A stretch of DNA of 64,000 nt from Limimaricola variabilis. GTDB taxonomy: Bacteria; Pseudomonadota; Alphaproteobacteria; Rhodobacterales; Rhodobacteraceae. Below the pieces are notes generated by a model, which was given only the letters and a program-made list of their open reading frames with translations, ran no database searches and was not told the origin of the DNA. Position 1 is the stretch's first letter, and every line of letters begins with the position of its first letter. The stretch covers positions 62,001 to 126,000 of the forward strand of contig NZ_JACIBX010000003.1 in assembly GCF_014195545.1 (NCBI RefSeq), read 5' to 3'. Below, in pieces: positions 1 to 8,776 of this stretch. A program made the position numbers and the translations under genes.

Positions 1-1
1 C

Positions 2-655
2 GCGCTGGGCGCGTTCCTCTCGGGCGGGCTGGCCGCCGCCGCGATGCTGTTCCTCAACCAGCGCACCGGCCTCAAGGAGGACACGGTGATCGGCCTGATC
101 TTCACCGGCTTCTTCGGGCTGGGGCTGTTCATGGTCTCGGTCTCGCCGACGCCGGTGGACGTGCAGACCATCATCCTCGGCAACATCCTCGCCATCACGC
201 CCGAGGACACGCTCCAGCTCGCCATCATCGGCGCGGTCTGCCTGACGGTGCTGCTGCTGAAATGGAAGGATTTGATGGTCGCCTTCTTCGACGAGACCCA
301 TGCCCGCTCGGTCGGGCTGCGCCCCGGCCTTCTGCGCTTCGTCTTCTTCGTGCTGCTCTCGGCGGCCTGCGTCGCCGCGCTGCAGACCGTGGGCGCGTTC
401 CTTGTCATCGCCATGGTGGTGACGCCCGGCGCCACCGCCTACCTGCTCACCGACCGCTTTCCGCGACTGATCATGATCGCCGTGGCGCTGGGTTCTGTCA
501 CGAGCTTCGTCGGCGCCTATGTCTCCTTCTTCCTCGACGGCGCGACGGGGGGCATCATCATCACGCTGCAGACGCTGATCTTCCTTCTAGCCTTCGTTTT
601 CGCGCCCAAGCATGGCTGGTTGGCGGCGCGGGCCCGCGCGAGGGCGGCGCTATGA
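2..655 (+). CDS. sitC: Metal ABC transporter permease, SitC/MntB-type (5' truncated by window edge)
   Basis: The reading frame is open from base 2, so the N-terminus lies outside the window; the first ATG inside (44) is not the true start. The visible part is about 217 residues of hydrophobic helices of the ABC-3 permease family, which forms the inner-membrane channel for Mn2+, Fe2+ or Zn2+. It carries the family's conserved stretch around [17 protein letters not shown] and the late [14 protein letters not shown] segment. It overlaps the next permease gene by 4 bases (ATGA), as in sitABCD operons where SitC and SitD form the channel. The ATP-binding and periplasmic binding proteins should lie upstream. 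Which metal is moved cannot be told from the permease. Confidence 0.85.
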   Translation, partial: ALGAFLSGGLAAAAMLFLNQRTGLKEDTVIGLIFTGFFGLGLFMVSVSPTPVDVQTIILGNILAITPEDTLQLAIIGAVCLTVLLLKWKDLMVAFFDETHARSVGLRPGLLRFVFFVLLSAACVAALQTVGAFLVIAMVVTPGATAYLLTDRFPRLIMIAVALGSVTSFVGAYVSFFLDGATGGIIITLQTLIFLLAFVFAPKHGWLAARARARAAL

Positions 656-1497
656 ACGACCTCCTTCTTCCCTTCCAGCTCGACTTCATGCGCGACGCCT
701 TCATCATCGGCGGCATGATCGCCGTGCCCTGCGCGCTGCTGTCGTGCTTTCTGGTGCTCAAGGGCTGGTCGCTGATGGGCGACGCCGTCAGCCACGCGGT
801 GCTGCCCGGCATCGTGCTGGCCTACATCCTCAACATCCCGCTGCTGATCGGCGCCTTCGTCGCTGGCATGGCCTGCGCGCTGGCCACCGGCTTTCTCACC
901 GATCACAGCCGGATCAAGCAGGACACGGTGATGGGTGTGGTCTTCTCGGGCATGTTCGGCATGGGGCTGGTGCTCTACACTTGGATCGAGAGCGAGGTGC
1001 ATCTCGATCACATCCTGTTCGGCAACATGCTTGGCATCGACGCGCAGGACCTGTGGACGGCCGGCATTGTCGGCGGGCTGGTCAGCCTCGCGCTGCTCGT
1101 GCGCTGGCGGGACCTGATGCTGCACGCCTTCGACGCCGCCCATGCACGCGCGCTGGGGCTGCCGGTGGCGCTGTTCCACTACGGCCTGCTGGCGCTCCTT
1201 TCGCTGACCATCGTCTCGACGCTCTCGGCGGTCGGCATCATCCTCGCCATCGGCCTGCTGATCGCGCCGGGGGCGATCGCCTTCCTCGTCACGCGCCGCT
1301 TCGGGGCGATGCTCGCCGTCGCCGTGGCGGTGACGCTGGTGGCGAGCTGGGGCGGCATCTATGCCAGCTTCTGGATCGACAGCGCGCCGGCACCGACGAT
1401 CATCCTCGGACTCACGCTGATCTTCATCGCGGCCTTCCTGTGGAAGTCCATCACGATCCGGCGGGCCGAGAACGGGAGGGCTTCCCAGACGGGCTGA
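652..1497 (+). CDS. sitD: Metal ABC transporter permease, SitD-type
   Basis: This 281-residue second channel subunit of a SitABCD-like Mn/Fe transporter belongs to the ABC-3 permease family. It shows the family motif [20 protein letters not shown] near residues 38-57, EDTV-like [18 protein letters not shown] near 91-108, and [16 protein letters not shown] near 200-215. About eight hydrophobic helices are visible. The ATG is chosen because it overlaps the upstream stop (ATGA), giving translational coupling. A longer in-frame ORF extends upstream, but that part is antisense-like, arginine-rich sequence inside sitC. The gene ends 20 bp before rimO, so rimO may be read from the same transcript. 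Confidence 0.88.
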   Translation: MNDLLLPFQLDFMRDAFIIGGMIAVPCALLSCFLVLKGWSLMGDAVSHAVLPGIVLAYILNIPLLIGAFVAGMACALATGFLTDHSRIKQDTVMGVVFSGMFGMGLVLYTWIESEVHLDHILFGNMLGIDAQDLWTAGIVGGLVSLALLVRWRDLMLHAFDAAHARALGLPVALFHYGLLALLSLTIVSTLSAVGIILAIGLLIAPGAIAFLVTRRFGAMLAVAVAVTLVASWGGIYASFWIDSAPAPTIILGLTLIFIAAFLWKSITIRRAENGRASQTG

Positions 1498-1517
1498 GAG
1501 CCTTTATCTGGCGCCGG

Positions 1518-2897
1518 ATGCAGAACCCGCCGAATCTCCGCCCCGACCTCGCCCCCAAGGCGCGCCTCGTCGACAGTCCCCGCATCGGCCAGCCGACCAT
1601 CGGCATGGTGTCGCTCGGCTGCCCAAAGGCGCTCGTGGACAGCGAGCGCATCCTGACCCGGCTCCGGGCCGAGGGCTACGCCATCTCGCCCGACTATGCC
1701 GGGGCCGACGCGGTGATCGTCAACACCTGCGGCTTTCTTGACAGCGCCAAGGCCGAGAGCCTCGATGCCATCGGCGAAGCGCTCAAGGAGAACGGCAAGG
1801 TGATCGTCACCGGCTGTCTCGGGGCCGAGCCCGACTACATCACCGGCACGCATCCGCGCGTCCTCGCCGTGACCGGCCCGCATCAATACGAGCAGGTGCT
1901 CGACGCCGTGCACGGCGCGGTGCCGCCGGCGCCCGACCCCTTCATCGACCTGCTGCCGGCCTCTGGCGTGTCGCTGACGCCGCGGCATTTCAGCTATCTG
2001 AAAATCTCCGAGGGCTGCAACCACAAGTGCAAGTTCTGCATCATCCCCGACATGCGGGGACGGCTGCAGTCGCGCCCGGCGCACGCGGTGATGCGCGAAG
2101 CCGAGAAACTGGTGGAGGCGGGCGTGCGCGAGCTCCTGGTGATCAGCCAGGACACCTCCGCCTACGGCCTCGACATCCGCCATGCCGATGAGCGCGGCCA
2201 CCGCGCCCATATCACCGATCTGGCGCGTGATCTGGGCTCGCTCGGTGCCTGGGTGCGGCTGCACTACGTCTACCCCTACCCGCATGTGCGCGACCTGATC
2301 CCGCTGATGGCGGATCCGAATTCCGGCCTGCTGCCCTATCTCGACATCCCGTTCCAGCACGGCCACCCGGACGTGCTCAAGCGCATGGCCCGGCCCGCCG
2401 CGTCCGCAAAGACGCTCGACGAGATCGCGGCCTGGCGCGCGATGTGCCCGGACATCACCCTGCGCTCGACCTTCATCGTCGGCTATCCCGGCGAGACCGA
2501 GGCCGAGTTCGAGTACCTGCTCGACTGGCTTGACGAGGCGCAGCTCGACCGGGTCGGCTGCTTCCAGTACGAGAACGTCGCCGGCGCCCGCTCCAACGAC
2601 CTGCCCGACCATGTCCCCGACGCGGTCAAGCAGGAGCGCTGGGAGCGCTTCATGCAAAAGGCGCAGGCGATCTCCGAGGCCAAGCTTCAGGCCAAGGTCG
2701 GCCGCCACCTGCAGGTCATCGTCGACGAGGTCGACGAGGAGGCCGCGACCTGCCGCACTATGGCCGATGCGCCTGAGATCGACGGCAACCTGTTCATCGA
2801 TGACGGCCACGAGATCCTCAAGCCGGGCGACATGCTCACCGTGCAGGTTGACGAGGCCGGAGAGTACGATCTCTGGGGCCGGATGGTGGGCAGCTGA
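1518..2897 (+). CDS. rimO: Ribosomal protein S12 methylthiotransferase RimO
   Basis: This 459-residue radical-SAM enzyme adds a methylthio group to the conserved aspartate of ribosomal protein S12. The N-terminal UPF0004 domain has cluster cysteines at about C35 ([14 protein letters not shown]), C71 (VNTCGFL) and C100 (VTGCLGAEP). The radical-SAM cluster motif CNHKCKFC supplies C167, C171 and C174. A C-terminal TRAM domain covers roughly the last 70 residues. The [12 protein letters not shown] signature separates RimO from the tRNA enzyme MiaB. The start was set at MQNPPN because the longer upstream frame lies inside sitD. Length is normal for alphaproteobacterial RimO. Confidence 0.95.
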   Translation: MQNPPNLRPDLAPKARLVDSPRIGQPTIGMVSLGCPKALVDSERILTRLRAEGYAISPDYAGADAVIVNTCGFLDSAKAESLDAIGEALKENGKVIVTGCLGAEPDYITGTHPRVLAVTGPHQYEQVLDAVHGAVPPAPDPFIDLLPASGVSLTPRHFSYLKISEGCNHKCKFCIIPDMRGRLQSRPAHAVMREAEKLVEAGVRELLVISQDTSAYGLDIRHADERGHRAHITDLARDLGSLGAWVRLHYVYPYPHVRDLIPLMADPNSGLLPYLDIPFQHGHPDVLKRMARPAASAKTLDEIAAWRAMCPDITLRSTFIVGYPGETEAEFEYLLDWLDEAQLDRVGCFQYENVAGARSNDLPDHVPDAVKQERWERFMQKAQAISEAKLQAKVGRHLQVIVDEVDEEAATCRTMADAPEIDGNLFIDDGHEILKPGDMLTVQVDEAGEYDLWGRMVGS

Positions 2898-3031
2898 GCC
2901 ATGATTGTGACGGCCCGTCAGTGTTGCCGACAGGCGTCGCGCGCTAGATTGCCGGGAAATGGCCTCTGGCAGCGCCGGCGCCGCGCTGGCAGGGTCAACT
3001 GACCGCGCGACAGACGGAGACTCGATTCCTT

Positions 3032-4078
3032 ATGCAAAAATTGCAAGCGCGCCCCCTCGACGATGCCCAGCGGCGGCTCCATGCCGTGCTCAACAATGCC
3101 AGCGTCTCGATCTTCCTGATGGATGACAGGCAACAATGCGTCTACATGAACCGCGCCGCCGAACTTCTAACCGGCTGGACGCTGGAAGAGGTCGTGGCGC
3201 TCGACAAGCCGCTGCACGACATCATCCACCACACCTATCCCGACGGCCGGCACTTCCCGCTGCATGAATGCGCCATCGACCGCGCATTTCCCGAGCACAA
3301 CCAAACCCAGGGCGAAGAAATCTTCGTCCACCGCGACGGCCATTTCTACCCGGTCGGTTTTACCGCCAGCCCGATCCGCGACGAGGAAAGCCAGACCATC
3401 GGCACGATCATCGAGGTACGCGACATCTCCGAGGAGAAGCGGGCCGGAGAACGGCAGCGGCTGCTGGTCAACGAGCTGAACCACCGGGTGAAGAACACCC
3501 TCGCCACCGTGCAGTCGATCGCCTGGCAGACCTTCAAGGGCACCGATCCCGAAACCTTTGAGCGGTTCTCGGGACGGCTGACCACGTTGTCGCGCGCCCA
3601 CAACGTGCTAACCGAGACCGCCTGGGCGCAGGCCTCGCTGCGCGAGATCGCCGATGCCGCGATCGAAACGCTGGCGCCGGGCCGGATCACCGCCACCGGG
3701 CCTGACATCGCCCTTCACCCCAAGGCCGCGGTCAGCCTGTCGATGGCGCTGCACGAGCTGGGTACCAACGCGCTGCGCTACGGCGCGCTGTCCAGCGAGG
3801 GCGGGCAGGTCACGCTGGAATGGTCGGCCGAGCCCGAAGCCGGCGACGGCACTCGGCTGACGCTCGACTGGGTCGAGCGCGGCGGTCCCCGCATCGGCAA
3901 GCCCGAAAAGCGCGGCTTCGGCCTGCGGCTGATCGAACGGCAGATCGCGATGGAGTTCGGCGGTGCCGCCACGGTCGAGTTCCCGCCCGAGGGGCTGACC
4001 TGCCGCATCAGCATGACGGTACCCCCCCTGCCCGACCCGGTCGTGCTCACCCCCGTTACCGGTGCGCCACGTGGTTAG
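3032..4078 (+). CDS. PAS-domain HWE-family sensor histidine kinase
   Basis: This 348-residue cytoplasmic sensor kinase has no membrane segments. Residues about 14-132 form a PAS domain. The phosphoacceptor box LLVNELNHRVKNTLATVQS places the histidine at H151. The later catalytic region has the N-box (HELGTNALRYGA), a WVE triad near residue 291 and a glycine-rich GFGLRLIE segment. The NHRVKN box and WxE motif assign it to the HWE kinase family common in alphaproteobacteria. The PAS domain lacks the LOV cysteine motif, so blue-light sensing is not indicated. It overlaps the following receiver gene by 17 bases, so the two are very likely partners. Confidence 0.9.
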   Translation: MQKLQARPLDDAQRRLHAVLNNASVSIFLMDDRQQCVYMNRAAELLTGWTLEEVVALDKPLHDIIHHTYPDGRHFPLHECAIDRAFPEHNQTQGEEIFVHRDGHFYPVGFTASPIRDEESQTIGTIIEVRDISEEKRAGERQRLLVNELNHRVKNTLATVQSIAWQTFKGTDPETFERFSGRLTTLSRAHNVLTETAWAQASLREIADAAIETLAPGRITATGPDIALHPKAAVSLSMALHELGTNALRYGALSSEGGQVTLEWSAEPEAGDGTRLTLDWVERGGPRIGKPEKRGFGLRLIERQIAMEFGGAATVEFPPEGLTCRISMTVPPLPDPVVLTPVTGAPRG

Positions 4079-4439
4079 AAACGAACTAGATGGCGCAAGG
4101 GTGCTCTTCGTCGAAGACGAGAGCATCCTTGCCATGCTCGGCGAGGACGTGCTGAGCGAGGCAGGCTGCGCCGTCATCGTCGCGATGCGGCTGAACGAGG
4201 CGATGCAGATCGCCCGCGAGTCCGAGATCGACCTTGCGATCATCGACGTCAATCTGGGCAACGAGACGAGCTATCCGCTGGCCGAATGGCTCAAGACCCG
4301 CGGCATCCCTTTCGTTTTCGCGACCGGCTACGCCAAGGCCGGGCTGTCGCCGGGCTTCGCCGCCTATAGCTGCGTGCAGAAGCCCTATGACCCGGATCAG
4401 CTGATCGCCGCCGCGCGCGGCGCCCTGGCGCATGGCTGA
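4062..4439 (+). CDS. Single-domain response regulator
   Basis: This 125-residue protein is only a CheY-like receiver domain. Acidic residues VEDE (18-20) bind Mg2+, D62 in LAIIDVNLGN is the predicted phosphoacceptor, T88 lies in FATGYA and K107 in CVQKPYD. There is no output domain, so it probably acts as a phosphate sink or shuttle, or by protein contact. Overlap with the HWE kinase gene points to that kinase as its donor. HWE kinases commonly pair with such stand-alone receivers in this bacterial class; the cellular output is unknown. Confidence 0.9.
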   Translation: MRHVVRNELDGARVLFVEDESILAMLGEDVLSEAGCAVIVAMRLNEAMQIARESEIDLAIIDVNLGNETSYPLAEWLKTRGIPFVFATGYAKAGLSPGFAAYSCVQKPYDPDQLIAAARGALAHG

Positions 4440-4560
4440 AAGCCTCTGAGCGCCACCCTCCCTATTTCCAACTCGTAAAACTCGCCCGCGTCGGAGAGTG
4501 CCTCCGCGCCTTGCGGGGACGTGGGCCTGTCTCGATTGGCCGAGGAGTGCCCGGCACGAC

Positions 4561-4591
4561 GAAGCCGCGCGGCGTCATGCCGCGCGGCTTC
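4561..4591. terminator. Hairpin terminator between convergent genes
   Basis: A perfect 13-bp stem (GAAGCCGCGCGGC and its complement) has a 5-base loop, GTCAT. It sits between the plus-strand receiver gene and the minus-strand oppF gene, so it could end transcription from both sides. The T-tract is short (CTTCG). Confidence 0.6.
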
Positions 4592-4627
4592 CTTCGCATC
4601 AGGTAAGTGGCGTTCCTTGCAGGCCAG

Positions 4628-5848
4628 CTAGCCCGCCATCCGCCGCGCCGCGTCGAGCACGCTGGGCTCCTTATGGTAGGGACAGGCCACGCGGTGACCG
4701 TTCCCCAGGTCGAGCATCGGCGGCAGGCCTTCGGCGCAATCGGGGCGCGCCTTGGGGCAGCGGGTCCGGAACACGCAGCCCGAGGGTGGGCTCATCGGCG
4801 AGGGCAGCTCGCCGCCGAGCACCGGGCGCTGGCGCTGGCGCTCCAGCACCGGATCCGGGATCGGCACGGAGGCGATCAGCGCCTGCGTGTAGGGGTGCTC
4901 GGGATTGGTGACCAGCGCCTTGGACCGCGCCACCTCCATCACCCGGCCCAGATACATCACCACGATCCGGTCGGAGACGTGCTTCACGACCGACAGGTCA
5001 TGCGCGATGAAGATCATCGCCAGCCCCATGTCGCGCTGCAGCTCCTTCAGGAGGTTCACCACCTGCGCCTGCACCGACACGTCGAGCGCCGAGACCGGCT
5101 CGTCGCAGATCAGCAGCTTGGGCTTGAGGATCAGCGCCCGGGCGATGCCGATCCGCTGGCACTGCCCGCCCGAGAACTCGTGCGGGTAGCGATTGACGAG
5201 GTTCGGCAGCAGGCCGACTCGCTCCATCAGCTCGGCCACCCGGCGGCGGACCTCCTTGCGAGGCGTCTTGGGCTCGTGCGTGACCAGCGGCTCGGCGATG
5301 ATGTCGCCCACCGTCATGCGCGGGTTGAGCGCCGCCAGCGGATCCTGGAACACCATCTGCACGTCGCGCCGATGGGCGCGGCGCTGGCGTTCGGACATCG
5401 CCGCGAGATCCTCGCCCTCGAACATCACCCGCCCGCCGGTCGAGGCGATGGTGCCGACGATGGCGCGCGCCAGCGTCGACTTGCCCGAGCCGCTCTCCCC
5501 CACGACGCCGAGGCTTTCGCCCGGCGCGAGGTCGAAGCTGATGCCGCCCACGGCGTGCAGCTTCTTCGACGGGGTCCAGGGCCAGGCGCCGCGCGGCCGG
5601 ATGTCGAAGGCCACGCGCAGATCCTCGACCCGCAGGATCGGCCGGGCGAGCTTGCCGGTGCGGTCGGGACGTCCGCCATTGTCCGCCTCGGACGCGACGG
5701 GCGCGTCCTTGTGGGCGATGCCTGCCGGTTCGGGCGATGGCGGCGTGGCCACCGGCGTGCCGGAGGCGGGCGGCGCGGCGGGGGCCGGATCGGCGATCTC
5801 GTCGCGGCCGGTGGCCTCGGTGAACTTGTCGTCCTTCGGATCGGTCAT
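4628..5848 (-). CDS. oppF: Oligopeptide ABC transporter ATP-binding protein OppF-type
   Basis: This 406-residue ATPase of a peptide importer follows oppD. It has Walker A (GESGSGKST), signature (FSGGQCQRIGIARAL), Walker B (LLICDEPVSALD) and the C-terminal oligopeptide-transporter extension with clustered cysteines (CVFRTRCPKARPDC), which may hold an Fe-S cluster as proposed for DppD-type subunits. The start at 5848 is preceded by a GGAGGTGA site and shares one base with the oppD stop (TGATG). The first 70 or so residues are an unusual proline/alanine-rich, acidic extension before the ABC domain begins at ILRVEDLRVAF. A longer start at 5938 would lie inside oppD and is rejected. Confidence 0.92.
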   Translation of the reverse strand: MTDPKDDKFTEATGRDEIADPAPAAPPASGTPVATPPSPEPAGIAHKDAPVASEADNGGRPDRTGKLARPILRVEDLRVAFDIRPRGAWPWTPSKKLHAVGGISFDLAPGESLGVVGESGSGKSTLARAIVGTIASTGGRVMFEGEDLAAMSERQRRAHRRDVQMVFQDPLAALNPRMTVGDIIAEPLVTHEPKTPRKEVRRRVAELMERVGLLPNLVNRYPHEFSGGQCQRIGIARALILKPKLLICDEPVSALDVSVQAQVVNLLKELQRDMGLAMIFIAHDLSVVKHVSDRIVVMYLGRVMEVARSKALVTNPEHPYTQALIASVPIPDPVLERQRQRPVLGGELPSPMSPPSGCVFRTRCPKARPDCAEGLPPMLDLGNGHRVACPYHKEPSVLDAARRMAG

Positions 5849-6822
5849 CACTTCACCTCCTCGACGGGGGCATGGCAGGCGCGGCGCAGCATCGGATAGC
5901 CCTCGGCGGGCAGCAGCTCGGGCCGGATCGTCGGGCACGGCCCATGCGCCCAGGCGCAGCGCGGCGTGAAGGGGCAGCCTTTCGGCAGCCGGGTCATGTC
6001 CGGCGGCTCGCCGGCGATGGTCGAGAGCGTCTCGTCGTCGCGGTCGATCCGCGGCACGGCGCGCAACAGACCCAGCGTGTAGGGATGGGTCGGCCGCTCG
6101 AACAGCTGATCGGTCGGGCCGGTTTCCATCACCTGGCCGCCATACATCACCAGCGTCCGCTCGCAGGTGTCGGCGACGATGCCGAGGTCATGGGTGATCA
6201 GGATGATCGCGGTGCCGAACTCGGCCCGGATTTCGGCCATCAGCTCCATGATCTGCGCCTGCACCGTCACGTCGAGCGCGGTGGTCGGCTCGTCCGCGAT
6301 CAGCAGGCGCGGCTGGCACAGAAGCGCCATGGCGATCATGATCCGCTGCCGCATCCCGCCCGAAAACTCGTGCGGGAACATGGTGATGCGGTTCTTGGCG
6401 TCGGGGATCTTCACCGCGTCGAGCATCTTGGTGGCCTCGGCGATCGCGTCGCGCTTGGTCATGCCCTTGTGCAGAGTCAGCACCTCGGCCATCTGCTCGG
6501 AAATCCGCATGTAGGGGTTGAGCGAGGTCATCGGGTCCTGGAAGATCATGCCGATCTCCTCGGACCGCACCCGGTTCAGTTCCTTCTGCTTGAGCTCCAG
6601 CAGGTTGCGCCCGTCGTAGCGGATCTGCCCGGTGGCGCGGCCGTTGCGCGCCAGGAGCCCCATCGCGGCAAAGGCGGTCTGGCTCTTGCCCGAGCCGCTC
6701 TCGCCGACGATGGCGAGGGTCTCGCCCTCCTCGATCGAGAAGGAGACGCCGTTGACGGCGTTCACCTCGCCATCGCCGGTGGTGAAGGTGACGCGCAGGT
6801 CTTCGATATCGAGAAGTGCCAT
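5848..6822 (-). CDS. oppD: Oligopeptide ABC transporter ATP-binding protein OppD
   Basis: This 324-residue ABC ATPase powers peptide import together with OppF. Walker A is GESGSGKSQ near residue 37, signature FSGGMRQRIMIAMAL near 155 and Walker B LLIADEPTTALD near 175, followed by the family's C-terminal cysteine-bearing region (GCPFTPRCAWAHGPC). It begins at MALLDIEDLRV, whose ATG shares one base with the oppC stop. The longer open frame upstream is oppC read out of frame and is not coding. Confidence 0.94.
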   Translation of the reverse strand: MALLDIEDLRVTFTTGDGEVNAVNGVSFSIEEGETLAIVGESGSGKSQTAFAAMGLLARNGRATGQIRYDGRNLLELKQKELNRVRSEEIGMIFQDPMTSLNPYMRISEQMAEVLTLHKGMTKRDAIAEATKMLDAVKIPDAKNRITMFPHEFSGGMRQRIMIAMALLCQPRLLIADEPTTALDVTVQAQIMELMAEIRAEFGTAIILITHDLGIVADTCERTLVMYGGQVMETGPTDQLFERPTHPYTLGLLRAVPRIDRDDETLSTIAGEPPDMTRLPKGCPFTPRCAWAHGPCPTIRPELLPAEGYPMLRRACHAPVEEVK

Positions 6823-7754
6823 CAGCGGTCCTTGGGATCGAGTGCGTCGCGCAGGCCGTCGCCGACGAAGAAGAAGGCGAACAGCGTGACCACGAAGAAG
6901 AACAGCGGGAAGGCAAGCTGCCAGATCACGCCGTATTGCATGTTGCTCGCGCCATTGGAGATCAGCGCGCCGAGCGAGGTGTTGGGCTCTTGGATGCCGA
7001 GGCCGAGGAAGCTGATGAAGCTCTCGGTGATGATCATCTGCGGCACCAGTAGGGTGGCGTAGACGATGACCAGACCGAGCAGGTTCGGCACGATGTGGCG
7101 CAGGATGATGGTCAGGGGCCGCACGCCGGTGGCGTGCGCCGCCTCGACGAATTCCTTGCCCTTGATGGTCAGGGTCTGGCCGCGCGCGATGCGCGACATG
7201 TCGAGCCAAGAGATCAGTCCGATGCCGATGAACAGCATCAGGATCGATCGGCCGAAGATGACCAGCATCAGGATCAGCACGAACATGTAGGGCACCGACA
7301 TCAGGATATCGACGGTGCGCATCATCGCCCCGTCGGTCCGCCCGCCGGCATAACCCGCGATCGCGCCGTAGAGCGTGCCGACCACCACCGCGACGGCGGC
7401 GCCGACGATGCCGACCAGAAGCGAGATCCGCGTGCCCTGCACGGTGCGCGCATAGAGGTCGCGGCCGCTGGAATCGGTGCCGAAATAGTGGCCCGTCTCC
7501 AACGAGGGCACGCCCTGCGTCGCGTTCGAGCCGATCAGCGCGAAATCGACGTAGTCGGGTTCGTACTGCGCCAGGAAGCCGCCGAAGAAGGCGAAGATGC
7601 AGACCGCGATCAGCGCCACGAGACCGGCGACGGCGGCGCGGTTGCGCATGAAGCGGGTCCGCGCGTCCTGCCACAGCGAGCGGCCCTTCACCTCTGCCGC
7701 GGCATGCGCGTCGAGCAGGCGGTCGGCGGTGTCGGGATCGGGATTGAGCGACAT
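6822..7754 (-). CDS. oppC: Oligopeptide ABC transporter permease OppC
   Basis: This 310-residue inner-membrane permease is of the BPD-transporter family. An N-terminal cytoplasmic tail is followed by a first helix (VAGLVALIAVCIFAFFGGFL), a periplasmic loop with the HYFGTDSSGRDLYARTVQG motif diagnostic of OppC/DppC, and about five further helices. The EAA-type loop is in FVEAAHATGVRPLTIILRHI. The start at MSLNPDPD is supported by a strong GAGGAGGGG site 3-4 bases upstream. Stop and start codons overlap with oppD, so the subunits are translationally coupled. Confidence 0.93.
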   Translation of the reverse strand: MSLNPDPDTADRLLDAHAAAEVKGRSLWQDARTRFMRNRAAVAGLVALIAVCIFAFFGGFLAQYEPDYVDFALIGSNATQGVPSLETGHYFGTDSSGRDLYARTVQGTRISLLVGIVGAAVAVVVGTLYGAIAGYAGGRTDGAMMRTVDILMSVPYMFVLILMLVIFGRSILMLFIGIGLISWLDMSRIARGQTLTIKGKEFVEAAHATGVRPLTIILRHIVPNLLGLVIVYATLLVPQMIITESFISFLGLGIQEPNTSLGALISNGASNMQYGVIWQLAFPLFFFVVTLFAFFFVGDGLRDALDPKDR

Positions 7755-7765
7755 GTGACCCCTCC

Positions 7766-8689
7766 TCAATAACGGATCTTCGGGTCGATCCAGGCGTAGA
7801 GCAGGTCGACCACGAGGTTGAACAGCACCGTCAGCACGCCGACCAGAATGGTGATCCCCATGATCACCGAGTAGTCGCGGTTGAAGGCGGAGTTGACGAA
7901 GAACTGCCCGATCCCACCGGTCGAGAAGAACACGTCGATGATCACCGAGCCGGTGATCATGCCGACGAAGGCGGGCCCGAGATAGGACAGCACCGGCAGC
8001 ATCGTCGGCTTGAGCGCGTGGCGCAGGATGATGCGGCTGGTCGGCAGTCCCTTGGCGCGGGCCGTCCGGATGAAGCCGGCGTTCAGCACCTCGAGCATCG
8101 AGGAGCGGGTGATCCGTGCGATCGAGGCCATGTAGGAAGTCGACAACGCGATCACCGGCAGGATCACGTATTCGATCTGCCCGCCCTGCCAGCCGCCGCC
8201 CGGCAGCCAGCCGAGCCAGAGCGTGAAGACCAGCACCAGGATCGGCGCCATGACGAAGTTCGGCAGAACCTGTGCGCCGATCGAGATGCCGACGGCGAGG
8301 TAGTCGAGCCAGGAATTGTGCCGGATCGCCGCGGCGGCGCCGAGGGAGACGCCGACCACCAGCGCCACGATGAAGCTCCAGAACCCGTAGGTGAGCGTCA
8401 CCGGGAAGCCCTGAGCGATCACGTCGTTGACGGTGCGGTCGCGGTACTGGAAGGAGGGCCCGAAGTCGAAATGCACGACGACGTTCCAGACATAGTCGAA
8501 CATCTGCTTCCAGTAAGGCTGATCAAGACCGTAGCGGGCCTCGATGTTGGCCATCACCTGCGCGGGCAGCGGGCGCTCGGAATTGAACGGGCCGCCGGGG
8601 GCGGCATACATCAGCGCGAAGGAGATCACGATCAGCAGAAGCAGGGTCGGGATCGCGACCGCGACGCGCCTGAGGACATAATTCAGCAT
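7766..8689 (-). CDS. oppB: Oligopeptide ABC transporter permease OppB
   Basis: This 307-residue permease begins MLNYVLRRVAVAIPTLLLL, the typical OppB/DppB first helix, and carries APGGPF near residue 30, characteristic of the oligopeptide-type subfamily. Its EAA loop is IRTARAKGLPTSRIILRHAL. About six membrane helices are visible. It lies 11 bp upstream of oppC and 87 bp downstream of oppA, with a hairpin in the latter gap. Confidence 0.93.
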   Translation of the reverse strand: MLNYVLRRVAVAIPTLLLLIVISFALMYAAPGGPFNSERPLPAQVMANIEARYGLDQPYWKQMFDYVWNVVVHFDFGPSFQYRDRTVNDVIAQGFPVTLTYGFWSFIVALVVGVSLGAAAAIRHNSWLDYLAVGISIGAQVLPNFVMAPILVLVFTLWLGWLPGGGWQGGQIEYVILPVIALSTSYMASIARITRSSMLEVLNAGFIRTARAKGLPTSRIILRHALKPTMLPVLSYLGPAFVGMITGSVIIDVFFSTGGIGQFFVNSAFNRDYSVIMGITILVGVLTVLFNLVVDLLYAWIDPKIRY

Positions 8690-8729
8690 GGGGGATGATA
8701 CCTCGGTTCCGCCTCGGGCGGAAATGGGT

Positions 8730-8757
8730 CGCGCCCCCCGCGAAGGCGGGAGGCGCG
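8730..8757 (-). terminator. Intercistronic hairpin between oppA and oppB
   Basis: A 12-bp GC-rich stem with one G-T wobble encloses a 4-base loop. There is no T-tract. Hairpins of this sort after a binding-protein gene commonly protect the upstream mRNA or attenuate read-through, giving more binding protein than permease. That role is inferred from position only. Confidence 0.5.
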
Positions 8758-8776
8758 ATGATCAATCAGGCCGGGA

